The position numbers were made by a program, and so were the translations under genes. Shown in pieces: positions 12,095-21,206 of a DNA stretch of 64,000 bases; the stretch's first letter is position 1; every line of letters starts with the position of its first letter. The stretch covers positions 124,001 to 188,000 of the forward strand of contig NZ_HG992750.1 of assembly GCF_905175385.1 (NCBI RefSeq). Reading direction: 5' to 3'. The DNA comes from Vibrio sp. B1FLJ16. Its GTDB lineage: Bacteria > Pseudomonadota > Gammaproteobacteria > Enterobacterales > Vibrionaceae. Below the pieces are notes generated by a model. The model did no database searches and had not been told where the DNA came from. It saw nothing but the letters and a program-made list of their open reading frames with translations.

Positions 12095-13090
12095 TTAATT
12101 AATCAGTTCATTGCCAGATTCTTTTCCTGAGAAAAATGTTTCAATGCTTTTCAGGGTCACTGCTGCAATGTTGTTTAGTGCTTCGTGAGTGAGGAATGCC
12201 TGGTGGCCGGTGAACAGGACATTGTGGCAGGCAGATAAGCGTCGGAAGACATCATCTACGATGACATCATTGGACTTGTCCTGAAAGAACAGCTCTTTCT
12301 CATTGTCATAAACATCCAGGCCTAGTGCGCCAATTTTTCCTTGTTTGAGGGCTTCGATCGCCGCTAACGAGTCTAATAGTTCTCCTCTGCTTGTATTGAT
12401 GATCATGACGCCATCTTTCATTTTCGCGAATGAGTTAGCGTTGAGCAGGTGGTAATTTTCTTTACTCATTGGGCAGTGCAAAGTGATGATATCTGCGTTG
12501 GTATAAATATCTTCAAGTGAGCAGTAACGAGCGCCCAGCTCAGTGGCAAGTGGATTTTCATAAGGGTCAAAGCACAGGATTTCCATTCCTAAGCCTTTGA
12601 AAATTCTCATTGCAGCTATACCAATTTTACCAGTACCAATTACACCAATAGTTTTACCGAAAAAGTTAAAGCCTACTAAGCCTTCCAGAGAGAAGTTGGC
12701 ATCTCTGGTTCTCTGATATGCTTTGTGTAGACGACGATTCAGACACATCATTAAGCCGACGGTGTGCTCAGCGACGGCTTCAGGTGAATAGGCAGGTACA
12801 CGAACTACTTGTAAGCCGAGCGCTTTAGCTGATTGTAAGTCGACTTTATCAAAGCCGGCACATCGCATTGCAATTAGCTTTGTGCCTCCTAAAGCCAACT
12901 TTTTCAGTACTGGCTCAGACAGGTCATCGTTAACAAAGGCGCATACGACTTCACAATCGTGAGCCATCTTAGCTGTCTTCTCAGTCAATCTAAAATCGTG
13001 GTAGTGGAACTCAAAGTCCTGATTATTTTTTATTTTGTTGAAAGAGTCTTCGTCGTAGGATTTTGCACTGAAAAAAGCAATATTAATCAT
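12095..13090 (-). CDS. ldhA: D-lactate dehydrogenase (fermentative)
   Basis: The 331-residue protein is an NAD-dependent D-2-hydroxyacid dehydrogenase that reduces pyruvate to D-lactate in fermentation. The Rossmann motif GVIGTGKIG lies at about residues 149-157. The catalytic arginine is in NTSRGELLD (about residue 235), and the catalytic histidine is in the C-terminal GHQAFLTHEAL segment. Close similarity to E. coli LdhA runs along the whole length (YSPEAVAEHTVGLMM, ALGLDVYDNEKELFFQD). It is transcribed toward yibL with 90 bp between them and no clear terminator of its own. An L-lactate-dehydrogenase-like gene lies 1.8 kb away. Confidence 0.93.
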   Translation of the reverse strand: MINIAFFSAKSYDEDSFNKIKNNQDFEFHYHDFRLTEKTAKMAHDCEVVCAFVNDDLSEPVLKKLALGGTKLIAMRCAGFDKVDLQSAKALGLQVVRVPAYSPEAVAEHTVGLMMCLNRRLHKAYQRTRDANFSLEGLVGFNFFGKTIGVIGTGKIGIAAMRIFKGLGMEILCFDPYENPLATELGARYCSLEDIYTNADIITLHCPMSKENYHLLNANSFAKMKDGVMIINTSRGELLDSLAAIEALKQGKIGALGLDVYDNEKELFFQDKSNDVIVDDVFRRLSACHNVLFTGHQAFLTHEALNNIAAVTLKSIETFFSGKESGNELIN

Positions 13091-13302
13091 AATTACCTCT
13101 AAAACTTGCTGGGGTTAAACATATACTTATAAAGTAATGTACTTTGGCGACGAACTACAGATAAACCTGAAGTCATTCTCGGTGCTATTAACACTCAATC
13201 TTTTACGTGTTGACACTATATTCTGATTGCTTTGTAACCATCAACTGACTAGCATAGCGCCTCTTCTTTTTCTTGTAGGCTTTTTTGTTAGGCGTTCTTC
13301 TG

Positions 13303-13785
13303 ATGTTTGTAAGATGGTGCTCTTTATTTTTGTGCTGCGTGTTTGTTTCAGGTGCGCAGGCAGCAATCGATCTCGTCAGCGTTGATAAGTCCAAACGTCG
13401 GATGTTCTTAATGGAAGGTGGGGTTGTCATAAAAGAATATCGTATTGCTCTGGGAGCTAACCCTAAAGGCCATAAACAACAAGAAGGGGATAATCGTACT
13501 CCGGAAGGCAATTACACCCTGGATTACATCATTCATGATTCCGCTTTTTACCGTTCGGTGCATATCAGCTACCCTGACGCTATTGATACCCTTGAGGCTC
13601 ATCGCCTGGGCGTAGACCCTGGCGGGGATATCAAGATACATGGTTTAAAAAATGATGAAACGGGAAAGCCGAACTTCATCCAGAGCTTTGATTGGACGAA
13701 TGGTTGTATCGCCATCACAAACGAAGAAATGGATGAGTTTATTCAGTTGGTGCCAATGGGAACCCCGATTACGATTGAATGGTAA
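13303..13785 (+). CDS. L,D-transpeptidase (YkuD) family protein
   Basis: This is a secreted YkuD-fold protein of 160 residues from the ATG at 13303; a TTG start at 13285 would add six. A signal peptide (MFVRWCSLFLCCVFVSGAQA) is followed directly by the YkuD domain. The catalytic signature is visible as IHGLKN and then WTNGCIAITNEEMD, with cysteine as nucleophile. Members either cross-link peptidoglycan or link lipoproteins to it. This short single-domain form resembles YafK/ErfK-like proteins, and the actual reaction cannot be predicted. The start has only a weak TAGG ribosome-binding site. Confidence 0.85.
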   Translation: MFVRWCSLFLCCVFVSGAQAAIDLVSVDKSKRRMFLMEGGVVIKEYRIALGANPKGHKQQEGDNRTPEGNYTLDYIIHDSAFYRSVHISYPDAIDTLEAHRLGVDPGGDIKIHGLKNDETGKPNFIQSFDWTNGCIAITNEEMDEFIQLVPMGTPITIEW

Positions 13786-13823
13786 CTTTAGATCTTTGCC
13801 TCCTTCTTAGTTTACGAAAGTCT

Positions 13824-14534
13824 TTATTGCATAAACCGGATTGGATGATCGGTAAAAATGCCATCTAACTGTGGTAGATGCCTGAGCTTATGTGGATTAT
13901 TAACGGTATAGCACATCACTTTATAACCATCGCGCTGTAGCTTCTTTATTTGTCGAGCTCTTACCCAATTGATGTTTAAGTTGCAGCTGTACGCTTGAAC
14001 TTCATCTGCCAATAAACGATCTTTCCTAGTCAGGAAGTCGCTCAATACACCCAGGCGATAGCCTTTACAATGTTTGAAGAGAGCTCGTATCACGTTGTGG
14101 CTAAAGCTTGAGAGCAAAACGCTTTCTTCAGAGAGACGGCTATTGGCAAGTGCTTGTGCTACTAACAGGGCAACTTGTTCACCTGGATGGCGATCGACTT
14201 TAACTTCGATATTCAGTTTGAGATCGTTATTAGCGGCCAGCTCAAGAAGTTCGTCGAGTGTCATGATTGTTTCACCGGTAAACTCTTTCCCCAGCCAACT
14301 ACCAAAATCTAACTTTTTGAGTTCAGCTAAGGTTAACTCATCGACTCTTCCCTGCCCGTTACTGCAGCGATTAACCGTGTGATCATGGCAGACTACCAAA
14401 ATGTTATCTTTGGTTGGCTGAACATCGACTTCTACCCACTTCAGGTCAAGGTTTATCGCTGCCTGAACACTTATCCTAGTGTTTTCCGGGTGTGTGCCCG
14501 CAACACCACGGTGGCCAATTAACAATGTTTCCAT
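13824..14534 (-). CDS. Glycerophosphodiester phosphodiesterase (cytosolic type)
   Basis: The enzyme hydrolyses glycerophosphodiesters to glycerol-3-phosphate and an alcohol. The GDPD signature is clear: IGHRGVAGTHPENT at the N-terminus (catalytic His and Glu), VEVDVQPTKD, then CHDHTVNR. I place the start at the ATG at 14534 (236 residues). It has AGAAGAG upstream and puts the HRG motif near residue 8, as in UgpQ. A longer frame from 14669 adds 45 residues without domain character. No signal peptide is seen, so it is cytosolic and UgpQ-like. It is convergent with the YkuD gene. Confidence 0.88.
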   Translation of the reverse strand: METLLIGHRGVAGTHPENTRISVQAAINLDLKWVEVDVQPTKDNILVVCHDHTVNRCSNGQGRVDELTLAELKKLDFGSWLGKEFTGETIMTLDELLELAANNDLKLNIEVKVDRHPGEQVALLVAQALANSRLSEESVLLSSFSHNVIRALFKHCKGYRLGVLSDFLTRKDRLLADEVQAYSCNLNINWVRARQIKKLQRDGYKVMCYTVNNPHKLRHLPQLDGIFTDHPIRFMQ

Positions 14535-14849
14535 TTGATCGCTCTTCTGAATTAAGTTGAACAAGATTGTACTCGATTTTTTACCAGACAATAGTGGTAA
14601 GTACCTAATCACACGAGTGAAAATTTTTCGTTCGGCATTGCATTCAAATGATATAAATGTGTTGGACATTTATTCTATTCAAGCTCATTTTTAAGTTAGT
14701 GAGCAACCTGACATCAGTGGGAAAGTGCCTAGGCACCGTGTGTACATAGGGCGAAACGAGTAGCTTATATACATGGTAACAAAGAAAAATTCAGATAGAT
14801 TTGGTTCCTGCACTTTGCTGTGGACTAGAAATATATCAGGGAGAGAACA

Positions 14850-15803
14850 ATGAAAATCGGTGTCATCGGAGCCGGTGCTGTTGGCGTTGGAGTTTGTAAC
14901 TATTTACTGACTATGGGTAGTTTCAGCGAGCTGGTTTTATTAGATCAAAATTTAGAACGCGCAGAAGGGGAAGTTTTCGACTTTCGCCACACTTCGGCGC
15001 TAACCTTTTCCAAAAATACCCGTATTATCCCTTCAAACGACTATCTGGACCTTTTAGGAGCTGACATCGTGGTGGTCACTGCCGGGGCACAGATTAAGCA
15101 GGGACAGACTCGCCTGGATATTGCAGAAATAAACGCCAGAATTGGGGTTGATATAGCTCGTAATATTGAGCGTGTAGCGCCCAAAGCAATTCTTATCGTC
15201 GTGACTAATCCTTGTGATATCGTCACTCACTTTATTGTTGCTAATACTGGATTTGAAGCGCGTAAGGTAATCAGCAGTGGTTGTGTTATCGATACAGCAC
15301 GCTTAATGAGTATTGTGGCTAATCGCGTCGATCTCGATCCAAAAAATGTCTTCGGTTACGTACTAGGTGAACATGGAAGTTACTGCTTTACCCCAAAAAG
15401 CTTACTTTCAATTGCCGGACAACCGGCTGACTACTATTGTGATACACATAATCTTAAGCGTATTGATGCCGACGAGTTACTCGAGTCGGTAAAACAGGCG
15501 GGCTATGAAATTTTCCGCCGTAAACACAATACGGTTCATGGCATTGCGGCGAGTGTGTTCCGGATTATTCAGGCAGTGATCGTCAACGAACGTTCAGTGT
15601 TGCCTGTCGGGACCATGATGTCGGGACAATATGGTTTGAATGGTGTCGTTTTAAGCTTACCGACGGTGGTGGGTAAAAAGGGAGCGGAATCTGTTTTGAT
15701 GCATCCTTTCAGTGGCGAAGAGCTGAAAACGCTGCGAGCAATCAGTGAGAACCTACGCGTAATAGTTGAGAACGTAGCCCACTCTACGGGTTTGAAGTGT
15801 TAA
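14850..15803 (+). CDS. ldh: L-lactate dehydrogenase family protein
   Basis: The 317-residue protein is an NAD-dependent L-2-hydroxyacid dehydrogenase of the LDH/MDH family. It has the N-terminal GAGAVGVGVCNYL, the substrate-binding arginine in the TRLD loop, the DTAR pair (Asp168/Arg171 equivalents) and the catalytic histidine in GEHGSYC. The specificity loop reads AGAQIKQGQTR instead of the classical AGANQKPGETR, so the residue that favours pyruvate (Gln102 in Bacillus numbering) is Ile. That may indicate bulkier 2-oxoacid substrates. AGGGAGAG precedes the ATG, and a strong terminator closes the single gene. Confidence 0.85.
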   Translation: MKIGVIGAGAVGVGVCNYLLTMGSFSELVLLDQNLERAEGEVFDFRHTSALTFSKNTRIIPSNDYLDLLGADIVVVTAGAQIKQGQTRLDIAEINARIGVDIARNIERVAPKAILIVVTNPCDIVTHFIVANTGFEARKVISSGCVIDTARLMSIVANRVDLDPKNVFGYVLGEHGSYCFTPKSLLSIAGQPADYYCDTHNLKRIDADELLESVKQAGYEIFRRKHNTVHGIAASVFRIIQAVIVNERSVLPVGTMMSGQYGLNGVVLSLPTVVGKKGAESVLMHPFSGEELKTLRAISENLRVIVENVAHSTGLKC

Positions 15804-15837
15804 CTCAGAAAGAGAGGTAGACTCGGTTTGTTCTGTG

Positions 15838-15861
15838 AGCCTGCTACGAAGCAGGCTTTTT
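15838..15861 (+). terminator. Rho-independent terminator of ldh
   Basis: An 8 bp perfect stem (AGCCTGCT with AGCAGGCT) around an ACGA loop is followed by TTTTTC. Confidence 0.9.
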
Positions 15862-16057
15862 CTGGCCTTATACCTAAAGAGTTGTGATTTCAACTTATCA
15901 GTCAGAGTGCTTGTATCAATTGTTCTAATGAGATTGGTTGAGTAATGAAACCTGATGTTTTTGAGTGTAATTACGTGATCTCGATCATATTAAGTTTCTT
16001 TATTGTCACTGAGTGCTTTACAAACTTTCGCTAATGCCAAAAATATACCCATAATGC

Positions 16058-16076
16058 AAATAATAATAGTTATCAC
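16058..16076 (+). promoter_or_regulatory. Candidate Fur box upstream of the TonB2 operon
   Basis: The AT-rich AAATAATAATAGTTATCAC matches the Fur consensus GATAATGATAATCATTATC at many positions. It lies about 205 bp before the first gene of the TonB2 cluster. Iron repression of this cluster in vibrios is known. The site itself is inferred by eye. The rest of 15862-16280 holds no gene that I can see. Confidence 0.5.
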
Positions 16077-16280
16077 TTATATTCATTTGTGAAATGATTC
16101 AACGGAATCTCATTGATATAGTGATGCGATTCTAATCGGGCCTGTATGAGCAGTGTTATGGCTATGAGAATATCAAATGATGGTAAGGACTCAGTTCAGG
16201 CACTGATAACAATCTGATTTACGAAGGGGAAGAGCAGTCTTCCCCTTTAGTCGTTTTTAGGAAATAGTATTTAAACTCGT

Positions 16281-17048
16281 ATGAATCTAATCAAATCAAG
16301 TATCGCTTTGTTGATCTCATCGGTTTTAATTCCCGTTCACGCGGAGAATCTTAACGATGCACAAGCAGTGCAAAGCAAAACCAACCAAGCATCCGCGGTC
16401 AGTCAAAAGCGCATAGATACAAGTGCAGAAAAGGCTCTGAGTCTAGAGGCAGAAATTGAACAGTTACAGGAAGAAGTAAGTAACTTAAAAATTTATCGCG
16501 ACCACCTGACAAGCCTTGTAGAGAGCCAGAACCAAGAAGTTGACAATCTGAATGAACAAATTGAACAGGTAGCCCAAACTCGTCAAGGTGTTGTCCCATT
16601 GATGTACCACATGTTGGATGGGCTGAAAGTCATCGTGGCAAACGACAAGCCGATTCGTAAAGCACAACGTGAAGAGCGTGTTGCCAAACTTGATGCAATG
16701 ATGACTCGGGCAGATGTCGCCGATGCTGAGAAATTTCGTCGTATCCTGGAAGCGTACCAAATTGAAATGGATTACGGCACCCGACTCGGCGTATATCAGG
16801 GCAAAATTGAATTATCCGCAAACGAGCAAATTAAAGCGGATGTCCTCTACCTGGGAAGAGTATCGTTAGTTGCCCGCAGCTTGTCTGGTGAGACGTTCTG
16901 GAGCTGGTCGCAACAGGATAAGTCGTGGCAGTTGCTTGGTTCTGAACGAAAAACAGAACTGGACAAAGCGTTTGCGATGGCAAACAAACAAATCGCACCG
17001 AGCATGTTAACTCTGCCAGTGTCCCTTACTGTTGCGGAGGGCAAATAA
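16281..17048 (+). CDS. DUF3450 protein of the TonB2 cluster
   Basis: This 255-residue exported protein belongs to DUF3450. It has a signal peptide ending near HAENL (about residue 22) and a coiled coil at residues 45-100 (many Glu, Gln and Leu). A conserved domain follows with VPLMYHMLDGLK and REERVAKLDAMM. DUF3450 genes regularly open vibrio TonB2 operons, immediately before ttpC. It is presumably periplasmic, and its role in energy transduction is not established. The stop is followed one base later by the next start (TAAATG), so translation is coupled. Confidence 0.85.
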   Translation: MNLIKSSIALLISSVLIPVHAENLNDAQAVQSKTNQASAVSQKRIDTSAEKALSLEAEIEQLQEEVSNLKIYRDHLTSLVESQNQEVDNLNEQIEQVAQTRQGVVPLMYHMLDGLKVIVANDKPIRKAQREERVAKLDAMMTRADVADAEKFRRILEAYQIEMDYGTRLGVYQGKIELSANEQIKADVLYLGRVSLVARSLSGETFWSWSQQDKSWQLLGSERKTELDKAFAMANKQIAPSMLTLPVSLTVAEGK

Positions 17049-18416
17049 ATGTTCAAGAAATGGTTATCGGTGGCGGCAATCTCAAGCGCCGTATTAATGC
17101 CTCACGCTACGTTTGCCAGCGATACGTTATTGCAAAAAGCAAAGCAAGAAAATCAGCAGCAGCAGTCACACAATGCTGCGCGTGAGAGTGGTTTTAAGCA
17201 ATCAGAGCAAGAGCTTCAGAGCCTTAAAAACCAACTGGCAGTAGAGCGTGCAGCTTTGCAGGCTGAAGCAGATTCACTGAGCGCAACCTTCAGCGAAAAT
17301 GAAGCTGAGCTGGCACAGTTAGAAGAGAAACTGCGTTTAGAAACAGGCAGTCTTGGTGAGCTGTTTGGCGTAGTGCGTCAGAATGCCAAGGAGTTGGAAT
17401 CTGAACTTAAACACTCTGTGACAGGTGTGGATGGTAACACTTACGAGAAAGATATCGAGGATATCGTTGCTGCGACGTCATTACCTACATTACCTCAACT
17501 GCGTGCGATGTGGCGTAGTATGGAAGAGCAAGTCAGGGCAAGTGGTGAGTTAGCAAATGTCTCTTTTACGCTGTTAGATGGCGAGGGGCGTGAGCAGACC
17601 GTTACAGGTACTCGTCTTGGCGCGATGGCGCTACTGGATGATAACGGTTACCTGAAGTGGAACGGTCAACGCGGCGATGCGGTGAATTACCTTCGTCAGC
17701 CAGAAAACGGGCCAACCGCCAGCAGCTTAACTTCAGGTAATCTGGATAGCGTGGTTATTGACCCTTCACGTGGAATCCTTCTTGAGCAGCTCGCTAACTC
17801 ACCGACATTTAAAGACCGTCTTAATGCCGGCGGTGTTGTTGGTAAGATCATCCTTGGTTTACTTGCAATCGGCCTGATTATTGCGATCGTCCGTGGTGTC
17901 TCTCTGATGATTGCTCGTCAGAAGATCGCCAAGCAACTAAAAAGCCCAGCCCAGCCAGCTGATAATCCATTGGGCCGCGTTTTAGCGGTATACCAGAAAG
18001 ACAAAGACCGCAGTGTAGAAGCCTTAGAATTGCGTCTTCTTGAAGCGGTTGTTGATGAGCAGACGCATCTGGAAAAAGGCTTATCAATGCTAAAACTGCT
18101 GGCCGCATTGGCTCCAATGTTGGGTCTGCTCGGAACCGTAACGGGTATGATCGAAACCTTCCAGGTGATCACGCAATTTGGTAATGGTGACCCGAAAGTG
18201 ATGGCGGGTGGTATTTCAATGGCACTGGTGACGACAGTACTTGGTCTTGTCGCTGCTATGCCACTATTACTGGCGCATAACATATTGAGCTCTCAGGCTG
18301 AAAATATTCGCATTATTCTTGAGAAGCAGGGTATTGGCCTAGTCGCAGAACAAGCTGAGCGCGATACGACGAAAAGCAACCATACAAGTAGAGCATTAGC
18401 GGAGAGCGTAGCGTAA
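17049..18416 (+). CDS. ttpC: TtpC, ExbB-related TonB2 accessory protein
   Basis: This 455-residue protein is required with TonB2, ExbB2 and ExbD2 for energy transfer to outer-membrane receptors in vibrios. It has a signal peptide (cleavage near TFASD), a periplasmic coiled coil at about residues 25-115 and a transmembrane segment near 265-285 (KIILGLLAIGLIIAIV). A C-terminal MotA/TolQ/ExbB domain follows with LAALAPMLGLLGTVTGMIETF at about 350-370. It overlaps exbB2 by one base. The size and the place before exbB are diagnostic of TtpC. Confidence 0.9.
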   Translation: MFKKWLSVAAISSAVLMPHATFASDTLLQKAKQENQQQQSHNAARESGFKQSEQELQSLKNQLAVERAALQAEADSLSATFSENEAELAQLEEKLRLETGSLGELFGVVRQNAKELESELKHSVTGVDGNTYEKDIEDIVAATSLPTLPQLRAMWRSMEEQVRASGELANVSFTLLDGEGREQTVTGTRLGAMALLDDNGYLKWNGQRGDAVNYLRQPENGPTASSLTSGNLDSVVIDPSRGILLEQLANSPTFKDRLNAGGVVGKIILGLLAIGLIIAIVRGVSLMIARQKIAKQLKSPAQPADNPLGRVLAVYQKDKDRSVEALELRLLEAVVDEQTHLEKGLSMLKLLAALAPMLGLLGTVTGMIETFQVITQFGNGDPKVMAGGISMALVTTVLGLVAAMPLLLAHNILSSQAENIRIILEKQGIGLVAEQAERDTTKSNHTSRALAESVA

Positions 18417-18970
18417 TGGAGCAGATCTTACTCAACACATTGGGTTTGATCAGCGAAGATTGGGCCACAACCTTGCTGAGCTTTATGCAGCAAGGCGGTC
18501 AAATCTTGTGGTGGCTGGCCGCTGTCGTAGCTGTGTGCTGGTTACTGGTAATGGAACGGGTTATTTATCTGACGACTGTTTTTCCAAAGGTAAAAGCACA
18601 GCTCCGTGACCAGTGGCTGGCTAGGTCAGAGCATCACTCTTGGTACGCCCATCAAATCCGCGATGGATGGATTGCAAAAGTGCAAATTGAATTGCGCCAG
18701 AACCTGTCAACAATCAAGCTGCTCGTAGCGATTTGCCCAATGCTTGGCTTGCTAGGGACAGTGACCGGCATGATCACGGTATTTGACGTGATGGCTTCGC
18801 AGGGCAGCAGTAACCCTAAACTGATGGCATCTGGCATCTCTTTAGCGACGTTGCCTACCATGGCAGGAATGGTCGCCGCGTTGGCGGGTATGTTCATTCA
18901 TGCACGCTTGAGTAAAGTGTGTGAGCGCAAAGCCATTCAGTTAGAACAATCTTTAAGGAGTCAGAAGTGA
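18416..18970 (+). CDS. exbB2: ExbB2, TonB2 proton-channel subunit
   Basis: This 184-residue MotA/TolQ/ExbB protein forms the inner-membrane proton channel that powers TonB2. Transmembrane segments are visible near residues 24-45 (ILWWLAAVVAVCWLLV), 100-120 and 140-160. The conserved CPMLGLLGTVTGMITVFD motif lies around residue 108. The gene overlaps exbD2 by four bases (GTGA) and ttpC by one base, so the operon is tightly coupled. It is shorter than E. coli ExbB (244 residues), as usual for the TonB2 version. Confidence 0.9.
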   Translation: MEQILLNTLGLISEDWATTLLSFMQQGGQILWWLAAVVAVCWLLVMERVIYLTTVFPKVKAQLRDQWLARSEHHSWYAHQIRDGWIAKVQIELRQNLSTIKLLVAICPMLGLLGTVTGMITVFDVMASQGSSNPKLMASGISLATLPTMAGMVAALAGMFIHARLSKVCERKAIQLEQSLRSQK

Positions 18971-19371
18971 GACTCGGACGCAGACCTACTCAACAGGACG
19001 AAGCACAAGTCGATTTAACATCCATGCTTGATATCGTTTTTATCATGTTGATTTTCTTTATTGTCACTAGTTCATTTGTTCGTGAGTCAGGGGTGGAAGT
19101 AAATCGCCCGCAAGCCTCAAATGTAGTGAGTCAGAAAGACGCTGGTATTTTTATTGCCGTGACAGCAGCAAATGATGTGTATATCGATAAACGTTTAGTG
19201 GATATTGAACGTGTAGAAGCATCTATAGAGCATTTGTTGCTTGACCAGCCAGATGCATCGTTAGTTATTCAGGCAGACGAACACGCATACAACGGCACTG
19301 TGGTCAAAGTGATGGACGCCGCGAAAGGGGCCGGAGTTAAGAACATCGCATTGGCGGCGGAGAAACCTTAA
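18967..19371 (+). CDS. exbD2: ExbD2, TonB2 proton-channel subunit
   Basis: The 134-residue ExbD/TolR protein starts with GTG overlapping exbB2. It has a short cytoplasmic N-terminus and one transmembrane helix, LDIVFIMLIFFIVTSSFV, at about residues 21-38, which includes the essential membrane aspartate. A periplasmic domain ends with VVKVMDAAKGAGVKNIALA, typical of the family. It shares its last base with the tonB2 start codon. Confidence 0.92.
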   Translation: MRLGRRPTQQDEAQVDLTSMLDIVFIMLIFFIVTSSFVRESGVEVNRPQASNVVSQKDAGIFIAVTAANDVYIDKRLVDIERVEASIEHLLLDQPDASLVIQADEHAYNGTVVKVMDAAKGAGVKNIALAAEKP

Positions 19372-19991
19372 TGGGCAGGCTGTTACTCGCGCTACCAATA
19401 TCGTTATTGATTTCAGTCAGTTTGTTCAGCTTTATGGCGTGGATGGTAGATAACGGAAACCAACGTGCTCCAAAGCCTTCTGAAGCTGTACGCTTTGATA
19501 TGGTAATGGTAGAAAACGATGCGGATGTTCAGCGTCGGCAACGCTCCGTGCCAAAGCAGCTAGAGCCACCAAAAGCGCCGGAGCCAATGGACCTTTCTCA
19601 AGCGGATACCCAAGTGGAACCAATGAGCCAAGTGACACCAACCAGTGCTCTTGGTTTGAATACCGCGTTAGATGGTATTGCGATCAGCGCGCCTGACCTC
19701 AAAGGTACGATGGGTAACCAGCAAGCGTTGCCGTTGTACCGTGTAGAGCCTCGCTATCCGAGCAAAGCGTTAGAACGCAAAGTCGAAGGTTACGTTATTA
19801 TGCGTTTTACTATCGATGAGACTGGCCGCCCGAAAGATATTGAAGTTATCGAAGCTGAGCCAAGTCGGATGTTTGAGCGTGAGGCGATTAGAGCACTCAG
19901 AAACTGGAAGTATCAGCCTAAGGTTGAGAATGGTGTATCGAGTGAGCAGTTCGGACAAACGGTAAGGCTGGAGTTCAAGTTAAGTAAATGA
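19371..19991 (+). CDS. tonB2: TonB2 energy transducer
   Basis: The 206-residue protein spans the periplasm and passes energy to TonB-dependent receptors. An N-terminal membrane anchor (residues 4-23, LLALPISLLISVSLFSFMAW) precedes a proline-rich linker (PKQLEPPKAPEPMDL) and a C-terminal TonB domain from about residue 120 (YRVEPRYPSKALERKVEGYV). It lacks the long Pro-Lys/Pro-Glu stretch of TonB1, as expected for the TonB2 type. It overlaps the next gene by four bases. TonB3 is an alternative, but the gene order with DUF3450 and a TPR protein favours TonB2. Confidence 0.88.
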   Translation: MGRLLLALPISLLISVSLFSFMAWMVDNGNQRAPKPSEAVRFDMVMVENDADVQRRQRSVPKQLEPPKAPEPMDLSQADTQVEPMSQVTPTSALGLNTALDGIAISAPDLKGTMGNQQALPLYRVEPRYPSKALERKVEGYVIMRFTIDETGRPKDIEVIEAEPSRMFEREAIRALRNWKYQPKVENGVSSEQFGQTVRLEFKLSK

Positions 19992-21151
19992 TGAAGAAAT
20001 TTCTAATCGGAACCGTGCTGAGCCTGAGCGTGTTTGCAACAACTGCAAGTGAGTTGAGCCAGTATACAGCTGCGCGTGTCCAAAAAGCTCACAGTATGGC
20101 ACAGGAAGATAAGCTTAAAGAGGCGATATCAACGCTTGAAGCCTTAGATCTTTCTCGTGGCTATGACCAGGCGTTTGTCGCGCGTATGCTGGGTATTTTC
20201 TACTGGCAAAATCAGCAAGTAAATCAGGCAATCCAAAAGCTTGAGCTCGCAGTTAACAGTGGTTTGCTGCAGGATGAACAAGCGTGGCAAACACGTAAGA
20301 TGCTGGCAGATATGTTGCTTAACGAGCAGGAGTTTACTAAAGCGCTCACGCATTATTATGCTTTAAGTAAATCTGTACCAAAAAACCAGAAAGCGCATGA
20401 AGTGTGGCTGCGTATCGCGCAATCTCATTATCAGCTTAATGAATGGAACAAAGTGCTTTCGGCGATGGGACGCTACGAGCAGTTTGGCCAGGCCGATGAG
20501 TTAGCTCCGCTATCAATTAAGTTATCTGCTGAACTTGAGCTTAAAAAGTGGAAGCCAGCCATTGTCACGATAAAGCGATTGATCGCAATTGAACCTGCGC
20601 GCATGGAATGGTGGCGCCAGCTGGTTGCACTCCATTTGCGTGTTGACGACAATAAACGGGCTCTGGACTCTCTGGCGCTTGCTAATCTACAGGGCGTAAA
20701 ACTGAGCCAGGATGATCTGAAGCTGCTGGCTCAACTATACGCAAACCGCGGCATCCCCGAACGCGCTGCATTAGTTTTAAGCGAACTTGACGACATTGAC
20801 TCGGACAGCAAGTTTAAAGCTCAGCAAGCGACGTACTGGCAAATGGCCAAAGAGTGGGAAAAATCGATTGATAGCTGGCGTGTAGCCGCGAAGCTCGATT
20901 CTCAGTACAACTGGAACTTGTCCCAGCTACTGGTGCAAGAGGGGCATTATCAGCAGGCACTGGCTGTGTTGGATAAGGTTTCCGGCCAGCAAGCGGAAGT
21001 CATGCTTGTCAAAGCCCGCGTATATCACAAGCTGAAACGTTTTGATGATGCGCTGGCGAATGCTAAACGCTCTAATGAAATTAAACCTTCAGAACAGGCG
21101 AAAAGTTGGGTGACGTACCTATCTCAATTGCGCAGAGCTAAGTCCGGTTGA
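19988..21151 (+). CDS. TPR protein of the TonB2 cluster
   Basis: This 387-residue exported protein has a signal peptide (cleavage near TASEL, residue 20) and repeated helical pairs typical of tetratricopeptide repeats, for example AISTLEALDLSRGYDQAFVA and the run KALTHYYALSKSVPKNQ. It is the last gene of the TonB2 operon, overlaps tonB2 by four bases and is followed by a terminator. It is probably a periplasmic scaffold or adaptor for the TonB2 machine. No catalytic motif is seen. Confidence 0.85.
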   Translation: MMKKFLIGTVLSLSVFATTASELSQYTAARVQKAHSMAQEDKLKEAISTLEALDLSRGYDQAFVARMLGIFYWQNQQVNQAIQKLELAVNSGLLQDEQAWQTRKMLADMLLNEQEFTKALTHYYALSKSVPKNQKAHEVWLRIAQSHYQLNEWNKVLSAMGRYEQFGQADELAPLSIKLSAELELKKWKPAIVTIKRLIAIEPARMEWWRQLVALHLRVDDNKRALDSLALANLQGVKLSQDDLKLLAQLYANRGIPERAALVLSELDDIDSDSKFKAQQATYWQMAKEWEKSIDSWRVAAKLDSQYNWNLSQLLVQEGHYQQALAVLDKVSGQQAEVMLVKARVYHKLKRFDDALANAKRSNEIKPSEQAKSWVTYLSQLRRAKSG

Positions 21152-21177
21152 TGTGTTCTTTGAGAAGTGATTACAGA

Positions 21178-21206
21178 AGGCTCGGGGTACTATCCGAGCC
21201 TTTTTG
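21178..21206 (+). terminator. Rho-independent terminator of the TonB2 operon
   Basis: An 8 bp stem (AGGCTCGG with CCGAGCCT) with an 8-base loop is followed by TTTTTGTTTT. Confidence 0.9.
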
